A stretch of 64,000 nt of DNA from Rhynochetos jubatus (Eukaryota; Chordata; Aves; Eurypygiformes; Rhynochetidae), in NCBI GenBank assembly GCA_027574665.1, contig CM050654.1, positions 24,819,722 through 24,883,721 of the forward strand, written 5' to 3'. Of this stretch, positions 53,651 to 62,305 are shown in pieces (the stretch's first letter is position 1; every line of letters starts with the position of its first letter). Below the pieces are notes generated by a model. The model saw only the letters and a list, made by a program, of their open reading frames with translations. It was not told the origin of the DNA and did no database searches. A program made the translations under genes and the position numbers.

Positions 53651-53998
53651 GCAAAGTGTGAGACATGCCAATCAAACAAAGCAGTTACACAAATAATACA
53701 CCTCCATAACCAGTATCTACACCCCTTCACAAACGCTCAAACAGAATGAGCCTTAGAAGTTACCAGTTTAGAGAATTTAAAATTCAAGTTTCTCATAATC
53801 AACACCAGGTTCAAAGCGACACCAAGGTTCCACTGAGGTCTCCATCCCGTGGAACAAATGCACGTTGGCACAGTTGACAACTCACATTCAACTTGCAACA
53901 AATATCAGTGATTTTTATTGCATTAGATTACCTGTAGCGATACCGAAAATCTTCCTACATTGTTAAATTGTCACTGCAGGAGAAGAGCAACTGATCTC

Positions 53999-54085
53999 AA
54001 CTGGAAGCAGTAAGGAGAATTCTCTGCTTAGAGCATATCAGTGACAGCGAGGAGCTAATCGGGTAACTAAACATCCACCATCCAT
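53999..54085 (-). pseudogene. GCA: Possible GCA exon 3 remnant
   Basis: On the - strand TATGGATGGTGGATG resembles the DGEVDA codons. Then TTTAGTTACCCGATTAGC resembles the CLTQSGI(N/S) codons, with about 20 bases missing between them. CTAAGCAGAGAATTCTCC resembles the ETCRIMI codons. The order and strand fit GCA. No splice donor is visible at its end. It is moderately suggestive only. Confidence 0.4.
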
Positions 54086-55377
54086 ACTCAAAAACCCTAT
54101 CAAAGTTACAGCATTTTCTACTGCAGAATTTACATGTGAAGATAATCAGCAAGTTGATTAAAATTATGAAACCTTTGTTTTCAGTTCTTAGAACCCAAAC
54201 TGTTAGCATTTCCACTCTGAAATAATGAATAGCTGCTTTTCCTTTCACCCATCAAATCTCCTCTCCTTATTCACCTAGTGCAGGGCCGTTAAGCAGAAAC
54301 AGAAGCACTGAGGTCCAGAGCCTACACAATTTAAAAGTTAAAGAGGAAACAAAGCAGCCCCTCTAGGCTAAAACAGAAGGCTACTCACTGTAACTGCAGA
54401 TCTTCCAGCACATTGCTTCTGCAGACCCACCTTCTTGAGAAGGCGCATGTTGGCACCACAGAAGCCAGAACCACCTCGTAGCCTGTGGGGCGGCACACAC
54501 GACCTCTGTGAATCCCAACACTCTCCCTTGGTCTTTTTCCCCCATACTGAACTACGGAATTCCCTGACTATTAGTCCTTTGAACCCGTGACATTGCAGCG
54601 CTCACGTTACCACCTGTAAGCCACACGAACTTCTCTAAGTCACAGACTCCTGGAATACAACTCCTATCACACTTTTATCATGTTGTTAACAATCTACAGT
54701 ATTTAACACTTCCTTTTTTAAAAACACCACGAAATTTTTCAAAGCCAGCACACCCCACACATATCTACATAAAACAGATTCAGCCTTACAAGGTCTGTGA
54801 GCCCACCTGCCAGCCTAAAAATTGTATGATTCTAAAGAACTTGGATGTCAGGTTTAGGACCTCATGCCAGAAAAAACACCTTGCAAAACACACGTCAACC
54901 AACCTGGAGCCTCCAGTTCCATGGGATGCTAACCTGGGAAGTTCATGTCTGCATTACACTTTTCTAGCCAAGCTCCATATGCAGTACAGAACAAAATCAA
55001 ACGAACTCCTGGTCTCCGAAGTTTCTCAACTGGCTTTTAAGGTTATCTCCATAGAGAATTATAGTGCTAACATCTATAATAAGGTACAACAAACCTAAAG
55101 AAGAAACACGAATCGGAACATGAACTGCCAACATATTTTGATTAATTTTATCTCATTAAACAGCAACATGTCTATCAAGTCTGTAGCACTGTAAACTCTA
55201 CTGTCAAATATAATTGCAATTATTGTTGAGCACTGTCTATTCTACCCGAAGAGGACTGATTATCATTGTGAACATCACGCTACGGTATTTCTACTGAAGA
55301 AAAAAAGCATGAGACAAAACCTTACTAGGGTTGTTTTCGGGGCTGATTATATAGTTATATTGTGTGTATGATCTCAC

Positions 55378-55525
55378 CTGTCCAGCAATAGCACTGAAGT
55401 CAACACGGGGTCAGCAGCAGCAGAGTAAGTACCAGCACATGCAGAACATCCAGAGCATGCACCATACTTGGTACCGCTCCTGGCACTGGTTCTTCCATTG
55501 TCACTGGCATTCCAGGCATCCACAT
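55378..55525 (-). pseudogene. GCA: GCA exon 2 remnant
   Basis: The - strand reads MPGMPVTMEEPVPGAVPSMV, close to the glycine/proline/methionine-rich N-terminus of grancalcin (human has VPGMQMGQPVPETG). A later block in a different frame reads TYSAAADPV, and a third block reads FSAIAGQ, the conserved end of this exon. It is followed by a good donor (CAG|GTGAGA). Two frame changes separate the blocks. One looks like the loss of a single base after the HA codons. The other looks like collapse of an ACTT repeat in the TYFS codons. The acceptor side abuts an 18-base C run on this strand. Confidence 0.75.
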
Positions 55526-55529
55526 CTTT

Positions 55530-55547
55530 GGGGGGGGGGGGGGGGGG
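55530..55547. repeat. 18-base G homopolymer beside GCA exon 2
   Basis: This is a G run on the + strand and a C run on the - strand. It forms the would-be polypyrimidine tract immediately before the GCA exon 2 remnant. Confidence 0.9.
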
Positions 55548-56999
55548 AGAATAAAAATCAGTATCTTCGCCTTGATAGCCTGAAATATTTCAGTTTTACA
55601 ACAAAAATGTACCTTGTGCATGATAAAGAAATACCTCTTGCACTGTTTATTTCACAAAATAAAACAATTTCAGACTCAGTCCTACAACTGGATTGTTAAA
55701 TGATCTTCATTTAAAGGGGTTTTTGAAAACAGCTGGTGACAAAACAGAATAGTACAAACTCCAGCAACAGTTCCACGTGCCATAACCGCACTACCAAGGC
55801 AGTCTTCTAAGAAAACAAAGAAGTGGCTACTATACTGTGAAGTTCTGGGTTGCTCTGGGGAGGAGGCGTGTGTGGTTTGTTGTGGTTTTAAACAGACACC
55901 TTACGGGCATTGGTGATAACAGCTTGCAGGACACTGCAGTCATTATTTTAGACACGCTAACAACATTTTTTAAATGCAGTTCTGAACATTAAGTTCTAAT
56001 CATCTAACCTTCCCGGCATTTGCTATTGGATCAGTCTTCCTTTTTCAGTGTTAAACTGTTTATTCAGTCACTTACTGATGCCAGGATTTCAAAGAACTTC
56101 CTTTTTACGCAGGCACGACAAGTAGCAGGGGTTCTGCTCTTCAGGCTGGGCCATGTACAATTTGAGATGGCTTTGAGCATATGAGAATTACAGTTTTACG
56201 AGCAGCTTGTAGATTTTACTGTGCTGGTATGTTGCCCTTGTAACAGCAAAGTAAAGCTTAATTTACCAATATTAAAGCATGGGATGTTTTATCCAAGCCT
56301 TTAAGTGACTAAGAAAAACAAAATACAATCACAGTTGAAGTTTTCCAGATACAATAATCCAAGGCTTGTCTTGCCACACAATCACCTGAGAGTAACATCG
56401 GAGTTAGAGCAACCAACAAGTAAGCGACAGAACGCAAAGCTCACGGCCTTGTAAAAATAAACACTACACTGAACTAGTAAAATCAGCAAGTCTTCGGGAA
56501 AACAGACACACATTTTTTTTGTCCCAAGCTGCCAGTGTTACTCCTTGGCTCATCTGCAAACGCCTCCTGAAGATCACGGATTGAAAAGTACCTTTGCTAT
56601 ACTGCAGAAGCCGTCTCAGCCCTACGGTCCTGCCAGAAGCAAAGCCCAGCAAGCCACCACCAGCGTCACCTGTGCCGGTTCTCTAACAGGGGTTATTTCT
56701 GCGAGGCAGTCTCAAGGAACACAGGCGATGTTGGCATCTCCACATCCCCCCATCAGTGTCAGCTTTAATTTTAACTAACAGCGACAAAGAGGAAGCACAC
56801 AAAGGTCCGCTTCACTTAAGCCATGCGTGAGCTGCCAACACGGGTGTCATGAGAACCGCACAACAGGCCTCTGCAGTCACTGCATTTACTCAGAGCGGCC
56901 GAACAACCTAGAGAAACACCTTCAGCTCCCAGCAGCGACCCCGAGTACCTGAGCACCTTCCCCGGTGCTCACGGACACCTAAGGCCAGTAGCGCCCATT

Positions 57000-57830
57000 C
57001 TCACCCGCCGCTCCTTCCTCTCTGCGCTGTAGCTCTGCGTTTGCACAGTTTCGAACGGCTGCTGCAGCCGTTCCCCGCTGCACTATCACTTTACCCTCGG
57101 ATGCCACTTCTACAGGAGGCAGCTGGTGAGGCTCCACCGGGGAGCGGGCCCCTTCCTCCGTTACCCGGCACTGCAGCCCAGCCTACACCTGTGCACGGCT
57201 GAGAGGCGGCCGAGAGGTTGCCTGCTCCCAGGCAGCGGCGGAGAGCTGCGGAGAGCCGCGGAGAGCCCGACGGCCGGCGGGAGGGAGGCGCCCCGCCAGG
57301 CGGCGCCACTCACGGCCCCGAGCCCAGCGCGGTGGCGGGGCGGCCGCAACCCCCTCAGCACCGTCAGGCCGCCCCCGGCCCTGCTATTGGCCAGCCGAAA
57401 CCCCGCCCACCGGCCGGGCCCGCGAGCCCGGACCCGCCTCGGGGGTGGGGCGCATGCGCGGCACCGCGGGGCTGTTCGCGCTGCGCTGCCTCAGGCCCCT
57501 CAGGCGCGGGCGGCTCCGTCCCGGGACGAGTGACCCGGCCGGTAACTCCCAGCCGCGCTGAAGCATTCCGGTTTCTGCCTTCCCGCCCGAGCGTGGGCTC
57601 TCACGGTGCGCGGAGGGAGGCGCTGTGCTCCAGCCCTGCCCGCGAGCCCTGTGGCTGTTGTCGGTCAGCTGAACGGGGCAGAGGGCTCAGAAGTGAGGAG
57701 TGTCAGCATCCATCCGGAGGGGAGCGATGGAGGCAGGATGTGTGCCTCGCCCACGGACACAGGAGGAGCTCAGCCATCATCTGCAACCTAGCAGTAGCCG
57801 GAACAACCAAGTAGCATTGATTATTTTACT
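57000..57830. promoter_or_regulatory. CpG island, presumed ancestral GCA promoter
   Basis: This is a very GC- and CpG-rich block bordered by AT-rich DNA. It contains a perfect palindromic NRF1 site GCGCATGCGC (57450-57459), an inverted CCAAT box (ATTGG at 57386-57390) suited to transcription toward lower coordinates, and several GC boxes. Its position at the 5' end of the GCA locus fits a housekeeping-type GCA promoter. The long open frames here on both strands reflect GC richness, not coding. Confidence 0.7.
57450..57459. promoter_or_regulatory. NRF1 binding site
   Basis: GCGCATGCGC is a perfect palindromic match to the NRF1 consensus, inside the CpG island. Confidence 0.7.
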
Positions 57831-58137
57831 TTTTCCCCCTCTGTAAGTTACAAGTGCCCTTTTAACGTTTGCAAACTCTTAGAACGTGTAGAAGATGGTT
57901 TGGGTATAAATACACCGGGCCTGATCCACCACTGCGACACGCAGCTTGGGAAACAACACAAGCTGTCCGCGCGCACCGCACCCGAGTAACTGCTGCAGGG
58001 CCCTGCCGCAAGCAAGACTGGCGTGTCCTCCTGATAAGGTGCTGAGGGCACAAGAAAAGCAGTGGAGGAAAAAAGCCATGAGACTTTCTTCAGAAATCTT
58101 CTGAAGGAAACTTGCATAAAGCACTGGTAAAAAAGTG

Positions 58138-58466
58138 CTGTGGTTTAACCCCAGCTGGCAACTATGCACCACGCGGCCGCTCGCTCATTCCCCTGCGATA
58201 CGTGGGATATATGGAATATCCCTTGGGTCAGCTGGGGTCAGCTGTCCTGGCTGTATCCCCTCCCAACTTCTTGCGCACCCCCAGCCTCCTGGCTGGTGGG
58301 GTGGGGTGAGGAGCAGAAAAGGCCTTGACTCTGCGTAAGCCCTGCTCAGCAGTAACGGAAACATCCCCGTGTTATCAACGCTGTTTTCAGCACAAATCCA
58401 AAACACAACCCCATACTGCTGCTGTGGAGAAAATTATCCCAGTCAAAACCAGCACAAGCAGTAGGG
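58138..58466 (-). mobile_element. Avian ERV solo LTR, partial
   Basis: Reading the + strand, the block starts TGCTGTGGTTTAACCCCAGC and continues GGCAACTATGCACCACGCGG. This is the reverse complement of the 3' end of the LTR family also seen near 1.6 kb. Further on, GGTCAGCTGTCCTGG and the end AAAATTATCCCAGTCAAAAC correspond to the LTR's 5' portion. No internal retroviral genes are present. It is incomplete and moderately diverged, so not recent. The family call (ERVL-like) is from memory. Confidence 0.75.
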
Positions 58467-58683
58467 AAGAAATAAGAGTGAAACTCGAGATAAGCATGAA
58501 ATGAAAGTAAAACAAATTAAGTTCTCCTACAGAAGAAGCCTCCAACTGAGGGAAGCTCCACTGAGAGCAGGATGCTGTAGCACAGCTCAGCATAACAAGC
58601 AGCTGAGGGCACGATTTGAATTACAGAAAATGTTAGGCTGGGAAAGGGCCTCTGGAGATGCCTGCTTTCCTTTTAAAAGCAAG

Positions 58684-58870
58684 ATGTCATGGCTTAGGTC
58701 TAGCCGGCAGCTCAGCACCACACAGCCGCTTGCTCACTCCCTTGGTGGGATGGAGAGGAGAAAATGTAAGGAAAGGCTCATGGGGTGAGACAAGGACGGG
58801 GAGGGATGAGTCACCAGTTGAGGTCCCAGGCAAAACAGACTTGAAGTGGACACAGTAATCCAGGTGCTCT
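58684..58870 (-). mobile_element. Second avian ERV LTR fragment
   Basis: TGTCATGGCTTAGGTCTAGC, then GGCAGCTCAGCACCACACAG and the CCGCTTGCTCACTCCC block, match the end of a related bird LTR in reverse orientation. The following GGGATGAGTCACCAGTTGAG and GGCAAAACAGACTTGA also look like LTR or adjacent ERV sequence. It is a broken fragment without genes. The right boundary is approximate. Confidence 0.65.
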
Positions 58871-59369
58871 CTATTTACTCTATCATTTTGCTAGAAAACA
58901 TGAAATTGAGTCAAGGATCCGTTGTCTTACCTGGGAATCACACTGAGGTTCCCTAGAACCCCACGATGGAAACCAAGCCGGCTCCTGAAGCTCAATGACC
59001 CCTCCCATATGGGTGAAAGCACATCTCAGGGTCCGTCCCAGCAAACCCAGAGACTATCCAAAAAACGCCTCTAGGAAGTTTATCACACGCATTGCAACCT
59101 CCTGCTCTGTATGCAAGGTGCAATTCTTCAAACTTAGGGGAAAAAAAGGCACCAAAAAATCCCTTTAAGATATACTCAAAGTAAACCATCACAAGTTGGC
59201 TTTACTTCCCTGATGGCCTTTTGTGGGTCTGTTCTGCAGAAGGATCCCCTGGGGGTACCACCACCAAAGGGGCTCATGTCGCCGTCAAGCCCCAGTGCAG
59301 AAAACCTTCACACAGGAGAGACCGGCCCTGGAACTCGTGAGCTGGAAGTGAAAGATACGCTTGGGTTTA

Positions 59370-59627
59370 CGTCAAGTCTCCGAGTAACCCCGCGCCGTGC
59401 CCTTCCCCCGGGCGCCGTCACACTCCGAACCCGCAACCGAAACCGAAAGCGGCGCTGGGGCCGGGATAAAGCGGGGCACGCTCGGCAGTCGCCCGTGGGG
59501 GCGGGAGGCAGAACGCGTTCCTCGCTTACACCGAACCGAGCACCCGTCTCCGGAGCCCCCGGCCGCCCCGCGGGCACCCCCCACCCCACCGGCGGCGGCC
59601 CCGGGTGCCTGCGCCGGCAGCGCGGCG
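59370..59627 (+). promoter_or_regulatory. IFIH1: IFIH1 promoter and 5' UTR (CpG island)
   Basis: This GC-rich stretch directly upstream of the IFIH1 ATG merges into a GC-rich exon 1. It includes the ISRE at 59439-59449 and no obvious TATA box. The transcription start must lie between the ISRE and 59627 if exon 1 is the first exon. That is inference. Confidence 0.7.
59439..59449 (+). promoter_or_regulatory. IFIH1: Interferon-stimulated response element (ISRE)
   Basis: GAAACCGAAAG matches the ISRE core GAAANNGAAA, the binding site for ISGF3 and IRF factors. It lies 179-189 bp upstream of the IFIH1 ATG. IFIH1 is a well-known interferon-induced gene, so the placement makes biological sense. Confidence 0.8.
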
Positions 59628-60077
59628 ATGGCAGAGGAGTCGGGAGACGAGCGCTTCCTCTACCTGATCTCCTGCTTCAGGCCGCGGCTGAAGCAGTTCC
59701 TCCGGGTGCAGCCGGTGCTGGACCGGCTTCCCTCGCTGAGCCCCGGGGACAGGGAGAAGGTGCGGGCGGCCGCCCTGCAGCGGGGCGAGGTGGAGGGGGC
59801 GGAGGAGCTGCTGCGGGCCGTGGAGCGGGGCCCCCGCGGCTGCGGCTGGTTCCACGAGTTCCTGCAGGCGCTGGAGCACGGCGGCTGCAGCCTGGCCGCC
59901 TGCTACGTGAACCCCAGCCTGAGCCAGCTGCCCTCGCCGGCCCAGGAGGCTGACCACGACTTCTGCGTGCACTTGGTGCAGCTGCTGCACGGCACACTGG
60001 TGGACAGAATGCGGACCGTGCAGGTGGCCGAGAAGTGCCTGGAGATGGGCATCTTGCAGGATGAGGACCTGGAACGG
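59628..60077 (+). CDS. IFIH1: IFIH1 (MDA5) exon 1: first CARD and start of second
   Basis: IFIH1 encodes MDA5, the cytosolic sensor of long double-stranded RNA. MDA5 signals through its tandem CARDs to MAVS on mitochondria and induces type I interferon. This exon has 150 codons from the ATG in GGCGATGGCAG (G at +4, G at -3). It starts MAEESGDERFLYLISCFRPR. The helical pattern of CARD1 follows, with LPSLSPGDREKV and GWFHEFLQALEHGG. Then come CYVNPSLSQLPSPAQEADHD, the linker, and the start of CARD2 with LVQLLHGTLVDRMRT and AEKCLEMGILQDEDLERV. The similarity to bird MDA5 that I recall is high throughout. The donor is GAACGG|GTAAGT. The exon is GC-rich and lies in the promoter CpG island. Long frames in other phases here are GC-driven. 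Confidence 0.95.
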
Positions 60078-62148
60078 GTAAGTGGCCATCAGGCCTGGCG
60101 CCCGGCAGTGCCCCAGAGACTGGCCACTCCAGGAGCTGCGGGGCAGATAGGCAGCCACAACCAGAAGTGGCCTTGTAAGTACAAATATGAAAGGGAAGTA
60201 CTCAAACTGGGGTGGTGGGGGGCAGAAATGGGGCTCCAAGTAAGCCAGTGAAGACTGTTGGCAATGGCCAGCAGGTGGGATGCTGGCTAAGAGCCAGGGA
60301 AATAGATGCTATGAGCAAAGAGAGACACTAGGCCAGTGTCTCCACAAAAGGACTATAGCTTTACTGTTGCTTATTGCTTTGCTACAGACCTTAGGCACAG
60401 GAGATCATTAAGTGTCTTCTGGCCTCTGAACCATAGCAGGAAGTAATGGTGGCCTGTGAAGTCCTAGAGAATACTTGAGTTTCAATTAAGCAAGAGCTTC
60501 CCTCCCCTTTTTTGCCATAGGCTCACTAAGGACTGTCATTCTAGACAGTGAAGCTGAGCAGAAATACCAGTTTGCCAAGAAAGGGCATGTGTTAACCTTC
60601 AATGAAAACATTTGCCAGTGCTTAATCCACTTGGCTAAGAATGATTTGCCTGGACTAGTGTGAAACCCCCAAAAATTGATAGCCTGAAACAGTGTTAGAA
60701 GAAGAAATTCCAGCAATACTTGCCATAGCAATAAGGGGCAAACTGCCAAACTAAGGGTGGAATGTCGCGTTTACAGCCTGAGCTTTTGCATCCAATTTTT
60801 AGGCAGTTTAATGCTCCATCTCAGTTAAATGACAGTCATATACATAATTGCGTTTGGTGCCTGTCAGGCAGCAGTTACTGGGCCAGGTGCACCGTAAGTG
60901 GTGGGGAGCAGAGCATGGTAACACAGCAGGCAGAGACAGGGGCCTTTTAGGAGGTTGCTGTCTCCATTCCCTGGTAATGTGTCCACGTGTTCCCCCAGGT
61001 CATCGTTTTCCGTTAAGCCCTTCATTACCCTTCACAATCCTGCCGGTTTCAAGTCCAATGGTGTAGGCTTTCTGGGTGTTGCTTGTTGTTTACGTCTCCC
61101 TACTCCCACTTCCCATGCACTTCCTTGTAGTGTTCAGTCTCAGCGGTTCCCACTGCTATGCATGCCCATTTTCTAGTGCATCGGGATGAGTGATTCTTGA
61201 GCCTTGAGGACTGAGCGCCTGTCACAGGCTGCTTTGCTTTTGGGAAAGGCATTTTGTTCCTCATGTGATCACGTGTCAATTCTGCTCACAACAGCCTTGG
61301 GACTTCCATAGCTTCTTCGAGGACAATAGCTTCTTTCTAGTGCCTTAGCTATTGTATCTGTAAGTGGGAATTGAGATGATGAAGTGCGTTTAAGAAGGGA
61401 AATGTTCCATTTTATGTATGCAGTACAGATTAAGTCTCAGCTCTGGTAAGCTATAGGACATCACTTCTGCTTACTGAAGGTTGGCTATTCCCTAAACGAG
61501 TTTGAACACCAATTATTATTCCACAATAATTATTATTATATAGTGGTTATTATTACCACCATTGTGCGGTATTACCAGTCTCTTCAATTAAATTTCAGGT
61601 CTCGTAAGTTTTACATATCCTACCCAAAACCATATGGGGGCCTACAAGGAAGCTGGGTGGGGACTTTTTACAAGGGCCTGTAGTGACAGGACAAGGGGTA
61701 ACAGGTTTAAACTGAAAGCAGGGAGATTTAGATTGGATATCAGGAAGAAGTTCTTCCCGGGGAGGGTGGTGAGGCACTGGGACAGGTTGCCCAGAGAAGC
61801 TGTGGATGCCCCATCTCTGGAAGCGTTCAAGGCCAGGCTGGATGAGGCTTTGAGCAACCTGGTCTAGTGGAGGGTGCCCCTGCCCATGGCAGGGGGGTTG
61901 GAACTAGATGGTCTTTAAGGTCCCTCCCAACCGAAACCCTTCTGTGATTCTATGAGAAACATGAAGTTGGACAAAACCTCAGTAAGTCTTTTCCAATGAG
62001 TGGCAGGCCCACTTTATATCTTTATTTTTAAGTGTATTTTAATGATGACAGGGAAATGCTTTTGTACCAACGCTATTCTTACTAACTTCCCTGAACCATT
62101 TCAAAAGTCTCTCTCAGGATTGGTTTTTTTTATTCTTATTTTCACCAG
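60078..62148 (+). other. IFIH1: IFIH1 intron 1
   Basis: This 2.1-kb intron has a GTAAGT donor and a TTATTTTCACCAG acceptor. It contains a young CR1 (61636-61955). Nothing else is recognisable. Confidence 0.9.
61636..61955 (+). mobile_element. Young CR1 LINE 3' fragment
   Basis: This is the same CR1 subfamily as the copy at 45.2 kb: GGGCCTGTAGTGACAGGACA, GGTTGCCCAGAGAAGCTGTG and GGTCTTTAAGGTCCCTCCCA, ending TTCTGTGATTCTATGA. It is 5'-truncated and sense-oriented in IFIH1 intron 1. Its low divergence from the 45-kb copy suggests recent insertion. Confidence 0.95.
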
Positions 62149-62305
62149 ATCCACACTGTTACAGGCAGTCTTGGAAACCGAGATGGTGCAAGGGAGCTAT
62201 TAAGCAGAATAGTGCAGAAGAAAGATTGGTTCTCTCCTTTTTTGAAGGCTCTGCATGAAACCCAGCATGGAGACCTTGCAGGTGATCTAAGCGGAAATAC
62301 AGGAG
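62149..62305 (+). CDS. IFIH1: IFIH1 (MDA5) exon 2: second CARD
   Basis: This 157-bp exon continues CARD2. It has IHTVTGSLGNRDGARELLSR, then the diagnostic IVQKKDWFSPFLKALHETQH, and ends LAGDLSGNTG. KKDWFSPFL is the conserved MDA5 CARD2 core. The acceptor is TTCACCAG before 62149 and the donor is AGGAG|GTAATC. The frame joins exon 1 exactly (450 + 157 bp). The helicase and C-terminal RNA-binding domain lie beyond the window. Confidence 0.95.

Larger units (their letters stand above)
48870..57310 (-). pseudogene. GCA: GCA (grancalcin) locus, apparently decayed in place
   Basis: In human and other vertebrates GCA lies between KCNH7 and IFIH1 in this orientation, and encodes a penta-EF-hand calcium-binding protein related to sorcin. 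I find no intact GCA here. On the - strand, in the correct order, there are remnants of exon 2 (55378-55525), a possible exon 3 (53999-54085), a possible exon 4 (about 53570-53650), the fourth EF-hand region (about 49425-49530) and perhaps the last exon (about 48870-48915). Exon 2 has two frame changes relative to the family. The other pieces are damaged or barely recognisable. No convincing exon 1 start codon was found near the CpG island. Alternatives are assembly error in exon 2 combined with fast divergence, or chance similarity of the weaker pieces. Exon 2 and the 49.4-kb piece are the firm parts. Confidence 0.6.

Noticed and set aside
57126-57814. Open frames of 135 and 198 codons on the + strand in the CpG island
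   Set aside because: The composition is all A/G/P/R as expected from GC-rich DNA, both strands are open, and there is no domain or splice context.
59213-60251. Frames of 246, 284 and 237 codons around IFIH1 exon 1
   Set aside because: The 284-codon + frame is the IFIH1 frame extended upstream of the true ATG and past the donor. The others are GC-driven shadows on either strand.
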